From the NCBI RefSeq assembly GCF_900111145.1, contig NZ_FOIR01000005.1, positions 124,001 to 188,000 of the forward strand: a stretch of DNA of 64,000 nucleotides, given 5' to 3'. How positions within the stretch are numbered: position 1 is the stretch's first letter; each line of letters opens with the position of its first letter. Source of the stretch: Roseivirga pacifica. GTDB taxonomy: Bacteria; Bacteroidota; Bacteroidia; Cytophagales; Cyclobacteriaceae. Positions 15,616 through 24,067 of the stretch are shown one piece after another. The position numbers and the translations under genes are program-made. Below the pieces are notes generated by a model. The model had not been told where the DNA came from. It saw only the letters and a list, made by a program, of their open reading frames with translations, and did no database searches.

Positions 15616-15631
15616 CAGCAGATTTAAGCAA

Positions 15632-16159
15632 ATGATTACAATAGTAGTAGGAACCAACAGAACGAATTCAGTAAGCGCTCAAATTGCAGAGTACTACAAA
15701 GCAATTCTCAGCACTAAAACTGATGAGCGTATTCAAATTGTAGATCTTGCCGAATTGCCTGGCGATTTTATTGGCAATGCCCTTTATGAGCATAATGGCA
15801 AGAATGAGGCATTTAACGAAATCCGCGAAAAGGTACAGTCTGCAGATAAGCTGGTATTTGTGGTTCCTGAATACAACGGCTCTTTCCCTGGTGTACTCAA
15901 AGCTTTTATCGATGGATTTAAATACCCGGAAGGCATTCGCGATAAGAAAGGCGCTATGATTGGCGTATCTTCTGGGGTTCAGGGCAGCCTTATTGCCATG
16001 TCTCACCTCACCGATATTTTTAATTACCTCGGTATGCACGTGCTGGCACTTAAGCCAAAGCTATCAGGCATTGAAAGAAACTTTGACGGCAAACGCATTA
16101 CCAACGAGCTTTACAATACGCTGCTTCATCAGCAAGCAGAAAAATTGGTAGCGTTTTAG
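15632..16159 (+). CDS. NADPH-dependent FMN reductase-like oxidoreductase
   Basis: 175 residues of the flavodoxin-like NADPH-dependent FMN reductase family. The N-terminal phosphate loop is GTNRTNSVSAQIAEYY (about 8-23), and the signature PEYNGSFPGVLKAFID (about 89-104) is characteristic. Members use NAD(P)H to reduce FMN, quinones, azo compounds or ferric/chromate species. It is divergent from the siderophore receptor gene and convergent with ftsZ; a link to iron reduction is possible from position only. Its upstream region contains the palindrome at 15514-15528, and two hairpins follow it. Confidence 0.9.
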   Translation: MITIVVGTNRTNSVSAQIAEYYKAILSTKTDERIQIVDLAELPGDFIGNALYEHNGKNEAFNEIREKVQSADKLVFVVPEYNGSFPGVLKAFIDGFKYPEGIRDKKGAMIGVSSGVQGSLIAMSHLTDIFNYLGMHVLALKPKLSGIERNFDGKRITNELYNTLLHQQAEKLVAF

Positions 16160-16174
16160 AAACAGATATGATAA

Positions 16175-16194
16175 CCCACGATTCAAATCGTGGG
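16175..16194. other. Hairpin after FMN reductase gene
   Basis: CCCACGATT (16175-16183) pairs with AATCGTGGG (16186-16194), a 9-bp stem with a 2-nt centre. No U-tract follows on the plus strand. With the next hairpin (16204-16227) it separates the convergent FMN reductase and ftsZ genes. Confidence 0.5.
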
Positions 16195-16227
16195 AATAAA
16201 AAAAACAGCCCATGGCAGTAGGCTGTT
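16195..16227 (-). terminator. Rho-independent terminator of ftsZ / dcw operon
   Basis: On the minus strand AACAGCC...GGCTGTT (16204-16210 with 16221-16227, loop 10 nt) is followed directly by a run of T. It lies 44 bp after the ftsZ stop and closes the cluster; on the plus strand the same stem is followed by CTTTGTCT and may help stop FMN reductase transcripts. Confidence 0.88.
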
Positions 16228-16270
16228 CTTTGTCTATCAAAACTTTAACCGTTCCGTGGTAAAGTTTAGG

Positions 16271-17848
16271 TTAATCTACATTGTCGTGTAGAAATTTGTT
16301 GTCGCCCATAATCTCATCGTCATCGTTTAGATTGTATCGGGAAACATTTCTTTCAGAAGAAGGCATATTGTCGCTTAGCCTTACTTGCTTACGCTGATAT
16401 GCCGGCACTTCTAGCTTTTCCTTAATATCGTCATGACGGAAAGTATCGCTTGAGCTGCCTCTCAATCTCTCCTCCCTCATTCTCGCTTGCTCTTGTAGCT
16501 TTCTTCTTTTTACTTCTAAAAAGTTTCTGTTTCGCTCCTCATAGAAATCATTATCCAAAGAGTTGTTTCTTTCCTCCATTTCTGGCTCTTGCGGAGCTCT
16601 TGATGGGTACTCTTCGATTTCGTATTTAGAAGCCAGCTTGCTCAAAAAAGAGTAGCCCGATGTCATATTATCATCTTCTTCCTCTTCTTTTTCTTGTACT
16701 GACCTTTGAGGTGCTTCAGGCTCGGGCTGCTGTCGTGATTCCATTTTAGAAGCATCGAAAAGGGAAGTCTGCGATTGTTTAGGTGAAAGAGAATCTTCGT
16801 TTCTATGTTCGATTTCTCGACTGGTTTCCAGGTCGATGACCTTTTTTACCGGTTCCTCATAAGCTGGCTTCACTTCAGTAGCCTCAAAACCTGTAGCAAT
16901 TACTGTTACGCTGATGCTCTGGCCGTGATCTTGGTCAATACCGTGACCGAAGATAACCTCTGCCTCTTCACCAGCTTTGTCTTGAATGTATTCTGTAATC
17001 TCGCTGAGTTCATCCATTTGTAGCTCGGCTTCTTCCCCAGAAACAATGGATAGCAATATTTTCTTAGCACCATGAATATCCTTGTTGTTCAACAAAGGAG
17101 ATGAAATGGCCATTTCGGCAGCGCGCAATGCACGGCCTTCGCCCTCGGTAATGGCAGAACCCATAACGGCTGCACCAGCACCTTTCATCACTGTTTGAAC
17201 ATCCATAAAATCGACATTGACATAACCAGGTACTGTAATGATTTCGGCAATACCTTTAGCCGCAGTCGTTAGAATGTTATCGGCTTCGCCAAAAGCTTTG
17301 CTAATTGGCAAGTTGCCGTGGATCTCACGAAGCTTATCGTTTAGAATTACCAGTACGGTATCGCAGTTTTCTTTCAACTCTGCAATTCCTGTATTGGCGG
17401 CCTGCGTTTTCTTGCGGCCTTCCCAACCAAACGGAGCGGTAACAATACCTACCGTTAGCAGGTCCATTTCTTTAGCAATTTTAGCAATTACAGGGGCTGC
17501 ACCGGTTCCGGTACCACCGCCCATACCTGCGGTAATAAATACCATTTTGGTATCGTTGCTGAGCATTTCCCTGATCTGCTCTTTGCTTTCAATTGCTGCA
17601 TTTTTACCCACTTCGGGGTTAGCACCGGCTCCCAGCCCTTCGGTAGAAGTTACCCCAATCTGGAGTTTGTTGGGAATAGGCGTGCTTTTCAATGCTTGCG
17701 CATCGGTGTTACATACTACAAATTCCACATCTCTAATACCTTGATTAAACATGTGGGTTACTGCGTTGCTTCCACCACCGCCAACACCAATCACTTTAAT
17801 GATCGACTTGTGGTGCGTAGGAAGTTCAAACATATAAGAATCTGCCAT
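16271..17848 (-). CDS. ftsZ: Cell division protein FtsZ
   Basis: 525 residues. The tubulin-like GTPase domain (about 15-330) shows GVGGGGSNAV (21-30) and the tubulin signature GGGTGTGAAP (110-119). The remaining ~190 residues form a long charged linker and end in DNKFLHDNVD, a probable C-terminal binding peptide; such long tails are common in Bacteroidota and make it much longer than E. coli FtsZ (383). It polymerises at midcell and recruits the divisome through FtsA. Last gene of the dcw cluster, preceded not directly by ftsA but by a four-helix-bundle gene. Confidence 0.98.
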   Translation of the reverse strand: MADSYMFELPTHHKSIIKVIGVGGGGSNAVTHMFNQGIRDVEFVVCNTDAQALKSTPIPNKLQIGVTSTEGLGAGANPEVGKNAAIESKEQIREMLSNDTKMVFITAGMGGGTGTGAAPVIAKIAKEMDLLTVGIVTAPFGWEGRKKTQAANTGIAELKENCDTVLVILNDKLREIHGNLPISKAFGEADNILTTAAKGIAEIITVPGYVNVDFMDVQTVMKGAGAAVMGSAITEGEGRALRAAEMAISSPLLNNKDIHGAKKILLSIVSGEEAELQMDELSEITEYIQDKAGEEAEVIFGHGIDQDHGQSISVTVIATGFEATEVKPAYEEPVKKVIDLETSREIEHRNEDSLSPKQSQTSLFDASKMESRQQPEPEAPQRSVQEKEEEEDDNMTSGYSFLSKLASKYEIEEYPSRAPQEPEMEERNNSLDNDFYEERNRNFLEVKRRKLQEQARMREERLRGSSSDTFRHDDIKEKLEVPAYQRKQVRLSDNMPSSERNVSRYNLNDDDEIMGDNKFLHDNVD

Positions 17849-17902
17849 GATGTTTTATTTTAAGCTGGGAGCCAGCGGCCTGAAGCCTGAAGCTCACAGC
17901 AG

Positions 17903-18256
17903 TTATTTCAAATTTTTCCTAAATGCTATTATCATGTTTAAGAGGCTGAAACACCTGTCGTAATTGACTTTGAATTCATCCTCTGTTAAATATTTTCTAT
18001 TTCTAGCCTTATAAAGACAAGTAACAACCTCTGCTATTGACCTGACGGAATACCCTAGAAACCTACTGAATTCGGCATCTGATTGACCAATGGACCCCTC
18101 AGAAATATTCAAGGCCACCGAATCAATCGCTCTAGTAATCTGGCTTGAAAGGTTGAACTTCTCCCTATCGGGAAACTTGTATGAGAGACCGTTTATCTCT
18201 TCACCTAAGTCCATTGCTTCAACCCAGATTTTCATCCTTTCAAATCTAAAACTCAT
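17903..18256 (-). CDS. Four-helix bundle (S23 / 23S rRNA IVP family) protein
   Basis: 117 residues with the family hallmarks: N-terminal FERMKIWVEAMDLGEEI, then NLSSQITRAIDSVALNISEGS, SDAEFSRFLGYSVRSIAEVVTCLYKAR. This family was first seen encoded inside 23S rRNA intervening sequences and also occurs as stand-alone genes and in diversity-generating retroelement accessory proteins. Here it is inserted between ftsA and ftsZ with 54 bp and 88 bp flanks rich in GAAGC/GAAGCTT-like blocks, unlike the tightly packed rest of the cluster. Function is unknown; a division role is not implied by family knowledge. Confidence 0.92.
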   Translation of the reverse strand: MSFRFERMKIWVEAMDLGEEINGLSYKFPDREKFNLSSQITRAIDSVALNISEGSIGQSDAEFSRFLGYSVRSIAEVVTCLYKARNRKYLTEDEFKVNYDRCFSLLNMIIAFRKNLK

Positions 18257-18344
18257 CTTGTGTGTCCGTTAAGTTTCAATTTAGCTTCGGAAAGTCATTT
18301 ACTTTCCTGCTTCAAGCTACTAGCATCAAGCTTCACGCTCTTTA

Positions 18345-19652
18345 CTAATACTCTCCCTTGTCATGGAAATCATCCATCAAAAGGCCTTTAGTTTTGTCGA
18401 TGAGCTTGGTAAAGAATTCAGAGCCTTTCTTCACGCTTTTCGCTTCTCTGCGCGTCATGTTAGTGGTTTTCGACTCTACATATCTATTGTCACGCTCATC
18501 GATAGCGCGGAAACCTGAAAGCACCAAACCAACTGTGGTAGCATACATTGGGCTTTTAATCGCCTCAATCTTCGACTTACCAAGGTGCTCATTCGGGTAA
18601 CCAATACGCGACTCCATGCCCGTCATATATTCGAACAGCTGCTGAATACCTGCTAACTGAGAACCACCACCAGTAATTACTATGCCGCCCGCCATTTTGC
18701 TGCTATAGCCCGATGTAATGATTTCTGCGTGTACCAACTCAATGATCTCTTCCATTCTAGCCTCGATAATATGGGCTAGGTTACGGATAGAAATTTCTTT
18801 TGGAGGTCTGTTTCTTAGGCCGGGAATTGAAACGATCTCATTAGGATTAGCCTCTTCGGCAATGGCACGACCGAAACGAGTTTTTAACAACTCAGCTTGG
18901 TTCTGCATTACCTTTAAGCCCTCCTTAATGTCTGTTGTAATGATATTACCACCGAAAGGAATAACTGCCGTATGGCGAATAATCCCATCGTGGAAAATGG
19001 CTACATCTGTAGTACCACCACCAATATCTACCAAGCAAACGCCAGCCTCTTTCTCTTCATCGCTCAATACCGACATGCTCGATGCCAATGGCTCAAGAAT
19101 CAGATTCTCGATCTCCAGCCCACCACGTTTCACACATTTATTAATGTTGCGAATTGCATTGGTTTGGGCTGTGATCACATGGAAATCGGCTTCTAGCTTA
19201 ACACCAGACATTCCCACAGGATCTTTGATGCCATCTTCATAATCCACAATATAATCTTGTGGCATTACGTGGATGATCTCGCAACCAGGAGGCATTACAA
19301 TTTTATGCACGTCATTAGAAAGTCGGTTGAGGTCTTCAACTGTAATTTCATCATCGATGCGGTCGCGGGTAATGCTGCCATGGTGAATGGAGCTTTTAAT
19401 GTGCTGACCTGCGATACCCACATTCACTACATTGATCTCAATTCCTGACTGCTCACTGGCCTCAGCAATTGCTTTTTCAATAGCCAAAATGGTTTTGTCG
19501 ATGTTAGTAACAATACCTCTGATAACACCGTCAGAAACGGCCTTACCCATCCCCAAAACTTCGAGCTTCCCGTACTCGTTTTTGGTTCCAACAATGGCAC
19601 AAATCTTTGTTGTTCCAATGTCTAATCCTACTACTATTTTATTGTCTTGCAT
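18345..19652 (-). CDS. ftsA: Cell division protein FtsA
   Basis: 435 residues of the actin-like ATPase family. Phosphate 1 motif VVGLDIGTTKICAIVG (about 8-23), phosphate 2 CLVDIGGGTTDVAIF (about 205-219), adenosine motif GGIVITGGGSQLAGI. It anchors FtsZ filaments to the membrane. It lacks an obvious canonical C-terminal amphipathic end: the tail is KLIDKTKGLLMDDFHDKGEY, where TKLIDKTKGLL is a plausible membrane-targeting helix. Eight bp after ftsQ. Confidence 0.97.
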   Translation of the reverse strand: MQDNKIVVGLDIGTTKICAIVGTKNEYGKLEVLGMGKAVSDGVIRGIVTNIDKTILAIEKAIAEASEQSGIEINVVNVGIAGQHIKSSIHHGSITRDRIDDEITVEDLNRLSNDVHKIVMPPGCEIIHVMPQDYIVDYEDGIKDPVGMSGVKLEADFHVITAQTNAIRNINKCVKRGGLEIENLILEPLASSMSVLSDEEKEAGVCLVDIGGGTTDVAIFHDGIIRHTAVIPFGGNIITTDIKEGLKVMQNQAELLKTRFGRAIAEEANPNEIVSIPGLRNRPPKEISIRNLAHIIEARMEEIIELVHAEIITSGYSSKMAGGIVITGGGSQLAGIQQLFEYMTGMESRIGYPNEHLGKSKIEAIKSPMYATTVGLVLSGFRAIDERDNRYVESKTTNMTRREAKSVKKGSEFFTKLIDKTKGLLMDDFHDKGEY

Positions 19653-19660
19653 GGCGTTGG

Positions 19661-20428
19661 TTATTCACAAATTATTTGATCCTTATAAGCTAAATTTACT
19701 CTGTCGTAAGTGTTCCAACCTTTGGTTGGCATAATCTGCTTATAAAAGATTTTGAGCTTCTTAAATTTCTTTTCCACATCGGTAGCCTTACCAAATTCAA
19801 TGGTTTGGTCGCCTATTTGCGTGTACATATTTATATTTCCTTCGCTATCAATATCTAGCTGAGCTACCTGCATTCTCCAAAACTCTTCGGCCAAAATAAA
19901 GTCGACCAGCGCCTTTACTTTCATAGCATATTCATCGTCTTGCACATTGCTCATTTCCATTAATGCATCCACATATCGACCCGTGATTACCGGCACCCTT
20001 GCGGTATATTTTAGCGATACAGGCAACAGTTCACCCGACTCACCGATGTATGCATTTTGTCCGCGTGGCGAAACCAACCTAGCTACCGGTTTATTCTGAA
20101 TGGCTTTTACCACCAAATGTCCTTTTAGGTCTCTGTAAACCTCCGCATTCTTTACAAAGCTGTGGCTTTCAATACGCGACTCAACCTCCTTTAAACTCAC
20201 TCTACCCATGGCATCGCCAAGAATAGAATCACCCTCGTTCGACATGATGAGTTCGAGCACATCTTCCTCATCTATAAAAAAGTTTTCAAAGGCATTTTCA
20301 ATCTCCACATCAATATCTTCGACACGGTAGCCCATAAAGTTTTTAGGCGAAAAGCTCACTAAAAGCACCAAGGTGACTACCCCGGCAACAATGCCCAAAA
20401 CCCTGAAAATTGTTTCTCTCTTTTTCAT
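19661..20428 (-). CDS. ftsQ: Cell division protein FtsQ/DivIB
   Basis: 255 residues: one N-terminal TM (IFRVLGIVAGVVTLVLLVSF, about 7-26), then a POTRA-type periplasmic region with VSLKEVESRIESHSFVKNAEVYRDLKGHLVVKAIQNKPVARL, the FtsQ pattern. It links early and late divisome proteins. Overlaps the murC end by 4 bp. Confidence 0.92.
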   Translation of the reverse strand: MKKRETIFRVLGIVAGVVTLVLLVSFSPKNFMGYRVEDIDVEIENAFENFFIDEEDVLELIMSNEGDSILGDAMGRVSLKEVESRIESHSFVKNAEVYRDLKGHLVVKAIQNKPVARLVSPRGQNAYIGESGELLPVSLKYTARVPVITGRYVDALMEMSNVQDDEYAMKVKALVDFILAEEFWRMQVAQLDIDSEGNINMYTQIGDQTIEFGKATDVEKKFKKLKIFYKQIMPTKGWNTYDRVNLAYKDQIICE

Positions 20429-21798
20429 AGCAATGACTCTTTTAAAGGTTGAACCATTTTATCTATGTCGCCTGCGCCTATTGTCAATAGTACTTCAGGC
20501 TTGCTTGCTAGCACTGTATCTACCAATGCTTCTTTTGCAACAATTTGCTTTTGTTCAAGTTTCACATCCTTCAAAATGATCTCAGATGTTACACCCTCCA
20601 TTGGCAACTCTCTGGCCGGATAGATATCCAGCATAATGAGCTCATCGGCAAGCGATAAACTTTCGGCAAATTCAGCAGCGAAATCGCGCGTACGCGAGAA
20701 CAAATGCGGCTGAAATATGGCCGTAATCTTTTTGTTCGGATATAAATCACGAACAGACTTCAGTAGCGCCTCAATCTCCACCGGATGATGCGCATAGTCA
20801 TCTATATAAGTGAGCGCATCGGTTTTAATGATGTACTCAAATCTTCTTTTCACCCCGCGATAGCTTGACACAGCGGTCTTGATTGCTTCGCCATCGCCAC
20901 CCAATAAGTCGGTAACCGAGATGGCCGCGAGCATATTTTCCACGTTGTGGTAACCAGGTACATTCAAGCGTATCCCCTCAATATTCGTAGCTCCGTTTTG
21001 ATAATCGAACACAAAACTCGCTTCCTCAATCCGGAAGTTTTTTGCCGAAATACCTTCTCCTTTAAAACCATAAAGGCTCACATCCAAAGTCTCGTCTGTT
21101 ACTACTCCCTTAGCGATCTCATTCTTCACGAAAAGCTTACCGTTTTCCTTTATTTGCTTTACAAACAGGCGGAAAGACTCTTCTAAATGCGACTTATCAC
21201 CGTAGATATCCAAGTGATCGGCATCGGTTGCGGTAACCACCGCAATATTCGGGTGCAACGTAAGGAACGAGCGATCGAACTCATCGGCCTCAATTACTGC
21301 GATGCTGTCCTTATTTTCATTCAGCACCATATTGGTATTGTAGTTCGCAGAAATTCCTCCCAAAAAGCCCGTGCAGTCGATTCCGCAGCTTTTTAGCAAG
21401 TGCACAATCATTGAAGTAGTAGTGGTTTTACCGTGTGTCCCGGCCACTGCCACACTCTTCATATTTTGGGTAATTACACCCAGCACCTGCGAGCGCTTCA
21501 TGATTGTATAACCCTGCAACTGAAACCACATCCATTCGCCATGATTCTTTGGAATTGCAGGCGTATACACCACTAAAGTGCGTTCCTTATCCTCCTTCAC
21601 TTTATCGTCAATCAGGTTAAGGTTTTCTTCAAAGTGAATATCAAAACCTTCTGCCTGAAGCTGCTTGGTTAAAGCGGTTTCGGTGCGATCGTAACCAGAC
21701 ACATTTTTCCCATTATGCTTAAACCAACGGGCCAAAGCACTCATACCGATACCACCGATACCCAGGAAATAAACTTTATGTATCTGATCTAACTTCAT
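20425..21798 (-). CDS. murC: UDP-N-acetylmuramate--L-alanine ligase
   Basis: 457 residues of the Mur ligase family. N-terminal Rossmann motif FLGIGGIGMSALARWF, ATP loop VAGTHGKTTTTSMI (about 116-129), and C-terminal DDYAHHPVEI (about 327-336) are MurC hallmarks. Adds L-Ala to UDP-MurNAc in the cytoplasm. Overlaps both murG and ftsQ by 4 bp. Confidence 0.97.
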   Translation of the reverse strand: MKLDQIHKVYFLGIGGIGMSALARWFKHNGKNVSGYDRTETALTKQLQAEGFDIHFEENLNLIDDKVKEDKERTLVVYTPAIPKNHGEWMWFQLQGYTIMKRSQVLGVITQNMKSVAVAGTHGKTTTTSMIVHLLKSCGIDCTGFLGGISANYNTNMVLNENKDSIAVIEADEFDRSFLTLHPNIAVVTATDADHLDIYGDKSHLEESFRLFVKQIKENGKLFVKNEIAKGVVTDETLDVSLYGFKGEGISAKNFRIEEASFVFDYQNGATNIEGIRLNVPGYHNVENMLAAISVTDLLGGDGEAIKTAVSSYRGVKRRFEYIIKTDALTYIDDYAHHPVEIEALLKSVRDLYPNKKITAIFQPHLFSRTRDFAAEFAESLSLADELIMLDIYPARELPMEGVTSEIILKDVKLEQKQIVAKEALVDTVLASKPEVLLTIGAGDIDKMVQPLKESLL

Positions 21799-22910
21799 GC
21801 GATCAATTCGACTATTTCGTCTACAATTTCATTTGCAGCATTTGGCTTAGCCAATGCCTTAATATTTTCACTTAAGCGCGCTTTTCGATCATTGTCGTTA
21901 ATCAAAGCCAACGCTTCATTTATCAATACTTTTCGTGCGTCTACATCTTTCACCAACACAGCAGCACCATTATCCACCATGGCTTTGGCGTTTTTGGTTT
22001 GGTGATCTTCAGCCACATTTGGCGAAGGCACAAAAACCGTTGGTTTGCCTGCAATGCTCAGCTCAGAAACCGATAACGCACCTGCTCGGCTTATTACCAC
22101 ATCGGCCGAAGCGTAAGCCAAGTCCATTTCTTTCAAAAACTCGAACAACCTGATTGACTCTGTACCTTCAAACTGGGCAAGCTTTTGCTTCATCTCTTCG
22201 AAATAGAAGCGACCACTTTGCCAAATCACCTGCACTTTAGCATCAATTAGCTTCTGCATGTTCTCAATCATGCTATCATTTAGGGTTCTTGCCCCAAGGC
22301 TTCCACCCAAAACCATTAGCACTGGCTGCGCTGCGTTAAAGCCAAAATGATCAAGGGCCTTTTCCTTCTTACCAGCTAAATCGGCTATATCCTTCCTTAC
22401 CGGATTTCCAGTAAGCTTCACCTTTTCAGCAGGAAAGAATTGCTCCATATTTGGGTAAGCCACACAAACCTTTCTGACCTTTTTAGCCAGTAATTTATTT
22501 GTCAAACCGGCATATGAATTCTGTTCTTGAATTACAGCCGGAACGTTCCTTTTTACCGCCACGCGCAACAATGGCCCAGAAGCGTAGCCCCCAACACCAA
22601 CCACCGCATGTGGCTTAAAGCGCTTCATGATCTTTCGGCTTCTCAACAAGCTGCTCCACACCTTAAATGGAAATGAAAGGTTGTCGAGCGTGAGTCTTCT
22701 TTGCAATCCACTGATCCAAAGCCCTTCGATCTTGTACCCCGCTTCAGGTACTTTTTGCATTTCCATTTTGCCTTCAGCACCAACGAACAAAATCTCGGCA
22801 TCTTCAAAGCGCTCCTTGAATGCATTAGCAATGGCAATGGCCGGGTAGATGTGTCCACCAGTTCCGCCTCCGCTAATTATGATTCGATATGGTTCTTTGA
22901 TCTCGCTCAA
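21795..22910 (-). CDS. murG: UDP-GlcNAc:lipid I N-acetylglucosaminyltransferase
   Basis: 371 residues, GT28 family. The N-terminal GGGTGGHIYPAIAIA (about 14-28), VGVGGYASGPLL and QEQNSYAGLTNKLLA, and the C-terminal SRAGALSVSELSIAGKPTVFVPSPNVAEDHQTKNA region are MurG signatures. It makes lipid II from lipid I at the inner leaflet. Overlaps ftsW and murC by 4 bp each. Confidence 0.97.
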   Translation of the reverse strand: MSEIKEPYRIIISGGGTGGHIYPAIAIANAFKERFEDAEILFVGAEGKMEMQKVPEAGYKIEGLWISGLQRRLTLDNLSFPFKVWSSLLRSRKIMKRFKPHAVVGVGGYASGPLLRVAVKRNVPAVIQEQNSYAGLTNKLLAKKVRKVCVAYPNMEQFFPAEKVKLTGNPVRKDIADLAGKKEKALDHFGFNAAQPVLMVLGGSLGARTLNDSMIENMQKLIDAKVQVIWQSGRFYFEEMKQKLAQFEGTESIRLFEFLKEMDLAYASADVVISRAGALSVSELSIAGKPTVFVPSPNVAEDHQTKNAKAMVDNGAAVLVKDVDARKVLINEALALINDNDRKARLSENIKALAKPNAANEIVDEIVELIA

Positions 22911-24067
22911 GCTGTTCTCATTGAATTTTTCAACTCACCATTGATTGCCGAAACATCTTCTGTTTCGCCACGGCTAACACTCAGGATAATCCCTAATGAA
23001 AGCCCTGTAAATAGCAGGGACGTTCCTCCCATACTTATAAGTGGAAGCGTTTGTCCCGTAACCGGTCCAAGCCCAACCACTACACCAATATTTACTAATG
23101 CCTGAATCACTATTAAGAAAGTGAGTCCGGCCGATAAAAGCCCTCCAAAAGCCCTATCGCTATTGGCCACTACTCGCATACCACGATAGAGTAAAATAAG
23201 GTAGAGTAGTAGCACTACCACTCCACCAAAAATTCCGTATTCTTCAATTATGATGGCAAACACGAAATCCGCATAAGCCTCGGGCAAAAAGTTTCTTTGA
23301 ACGCTATTACCTGGTCCTTTGCCCATTACACCACCAGTTGCAATGGCAATGTTCGCTTGCTGCGCTTGGTAAGGGATTTCTGTTTTGTCTAAGAAACTTG
23401 TTACACGATTTATGGCCGTTTCACCACGCTGACCAACCTTCATGGCGATGAGTCCTGCAAAAGCGCCAACTACCACAAGCATGACTAAATACTTAACCGG
23501 CACTCTACCAATAAAGAAGAGTAGCATGCAGGTTACGAAGAGTAGTACCGCTGTTGAAATGTTCGTCATAGCAATGAGCAAACAGATGCCAAATGACCAC
23601 GCTAACATCGGAATAAGTGATTCTTTAATATCTCCGATATTCTGCTGACGCTTGGCCAACATTGTAGCCAAAGCAGCAATCAAAGCCATTTTAGCCAAAT
23701 CGGAAGGCTGGAATTGCAAACCGATAAACGGTAGACTGATCCATCTTGAAGCATCGTTATGGCTAGCACCGAACAACCATGCGTAAAGCAACAATGGCAC
23801 TGAAGCCAGTAGAGCAATTCGCGTAATCTTAGAGTAGTATCTATAATCCACTTTATGGGCTATCCACATCACAAAAAGTGACAAGCCCACCATCATTGCA
23901 TGGCGAACAAGGAAATGTTCGTTAGCAGCACCGGCTCTGTAAGCAAGAGACCCCGTAGCACTGTAAACCACCAAAATGCCGAACACAGAAAGACACACCA
24001 CTACAGCCCAGATTACTGGGTCGCCTTGAATGTGCTTATCAGTCCATATTTTTAGTTTGTTCATCAT
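22907..24067 (-). CDS. ftsW: SEDS peptidoglycan glycosyltransferase FtsW
   Basis: 386 residues with about ten TM helices and SEDS motifs (SRWISLPFIGLQFQPSDLAKMA; NRVTSFLD; GVMGKGPGNSVQRNFLPEAYADFVFAIIIEEYG; MGGTSLLF). It polymerises glycan strands at the septum with FtsI. Overlaps murD and murG by 4 bp. Confidence 0.96.
   Translation of the reverse strand: MMNKLKIWTDKHIQGDPVIWAVVVCLSVFGILVVYSATGSLAYRAGAANEHFLVRHAMMVGLSLFVMWIAHKVDYRYYSKITRIALLASVPLLLYAWLFGASHNDASRWISLPFIGLQFQPSDLAKMALIAALATMLAKRQQNIGDIKESLIPMLAWSFGICLLIAMTNISTAVLLFVTCMLLFFIGRVPVKYLVMLVVVGAFAGLIAMKVGQRGETAINRVTSFLDKTEIPYQAQQANIAIATGGVMGKGPGNSVQRNFLPEAYADFVFAIIIEEYGIFGGVVVLLLYLILLYRGMRVVANSDRAFGGLLSAGLTFLIVIQALVNIGVVVGLGPVTGQTLPLISMGGTSLLFTGLSLGIILSVSRGETEDVSAINGELKNSMRTA

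Larger units (their letters stand above)
15293..15631. other. Intergenic region between siderophore receptor and FMN reductase
   Basis: The left third (to 15389) is the receptor promoter described separately. The rest holds the palindrome GTTCCTT-C-AAGGAAC (15514-15528), an unconvincing 56-codon plus-strand reading frame (15403-15573), and the presumed FMN reductase promoter next to 15608-15615. Nothing else recognisable. Confidence 0.6.
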
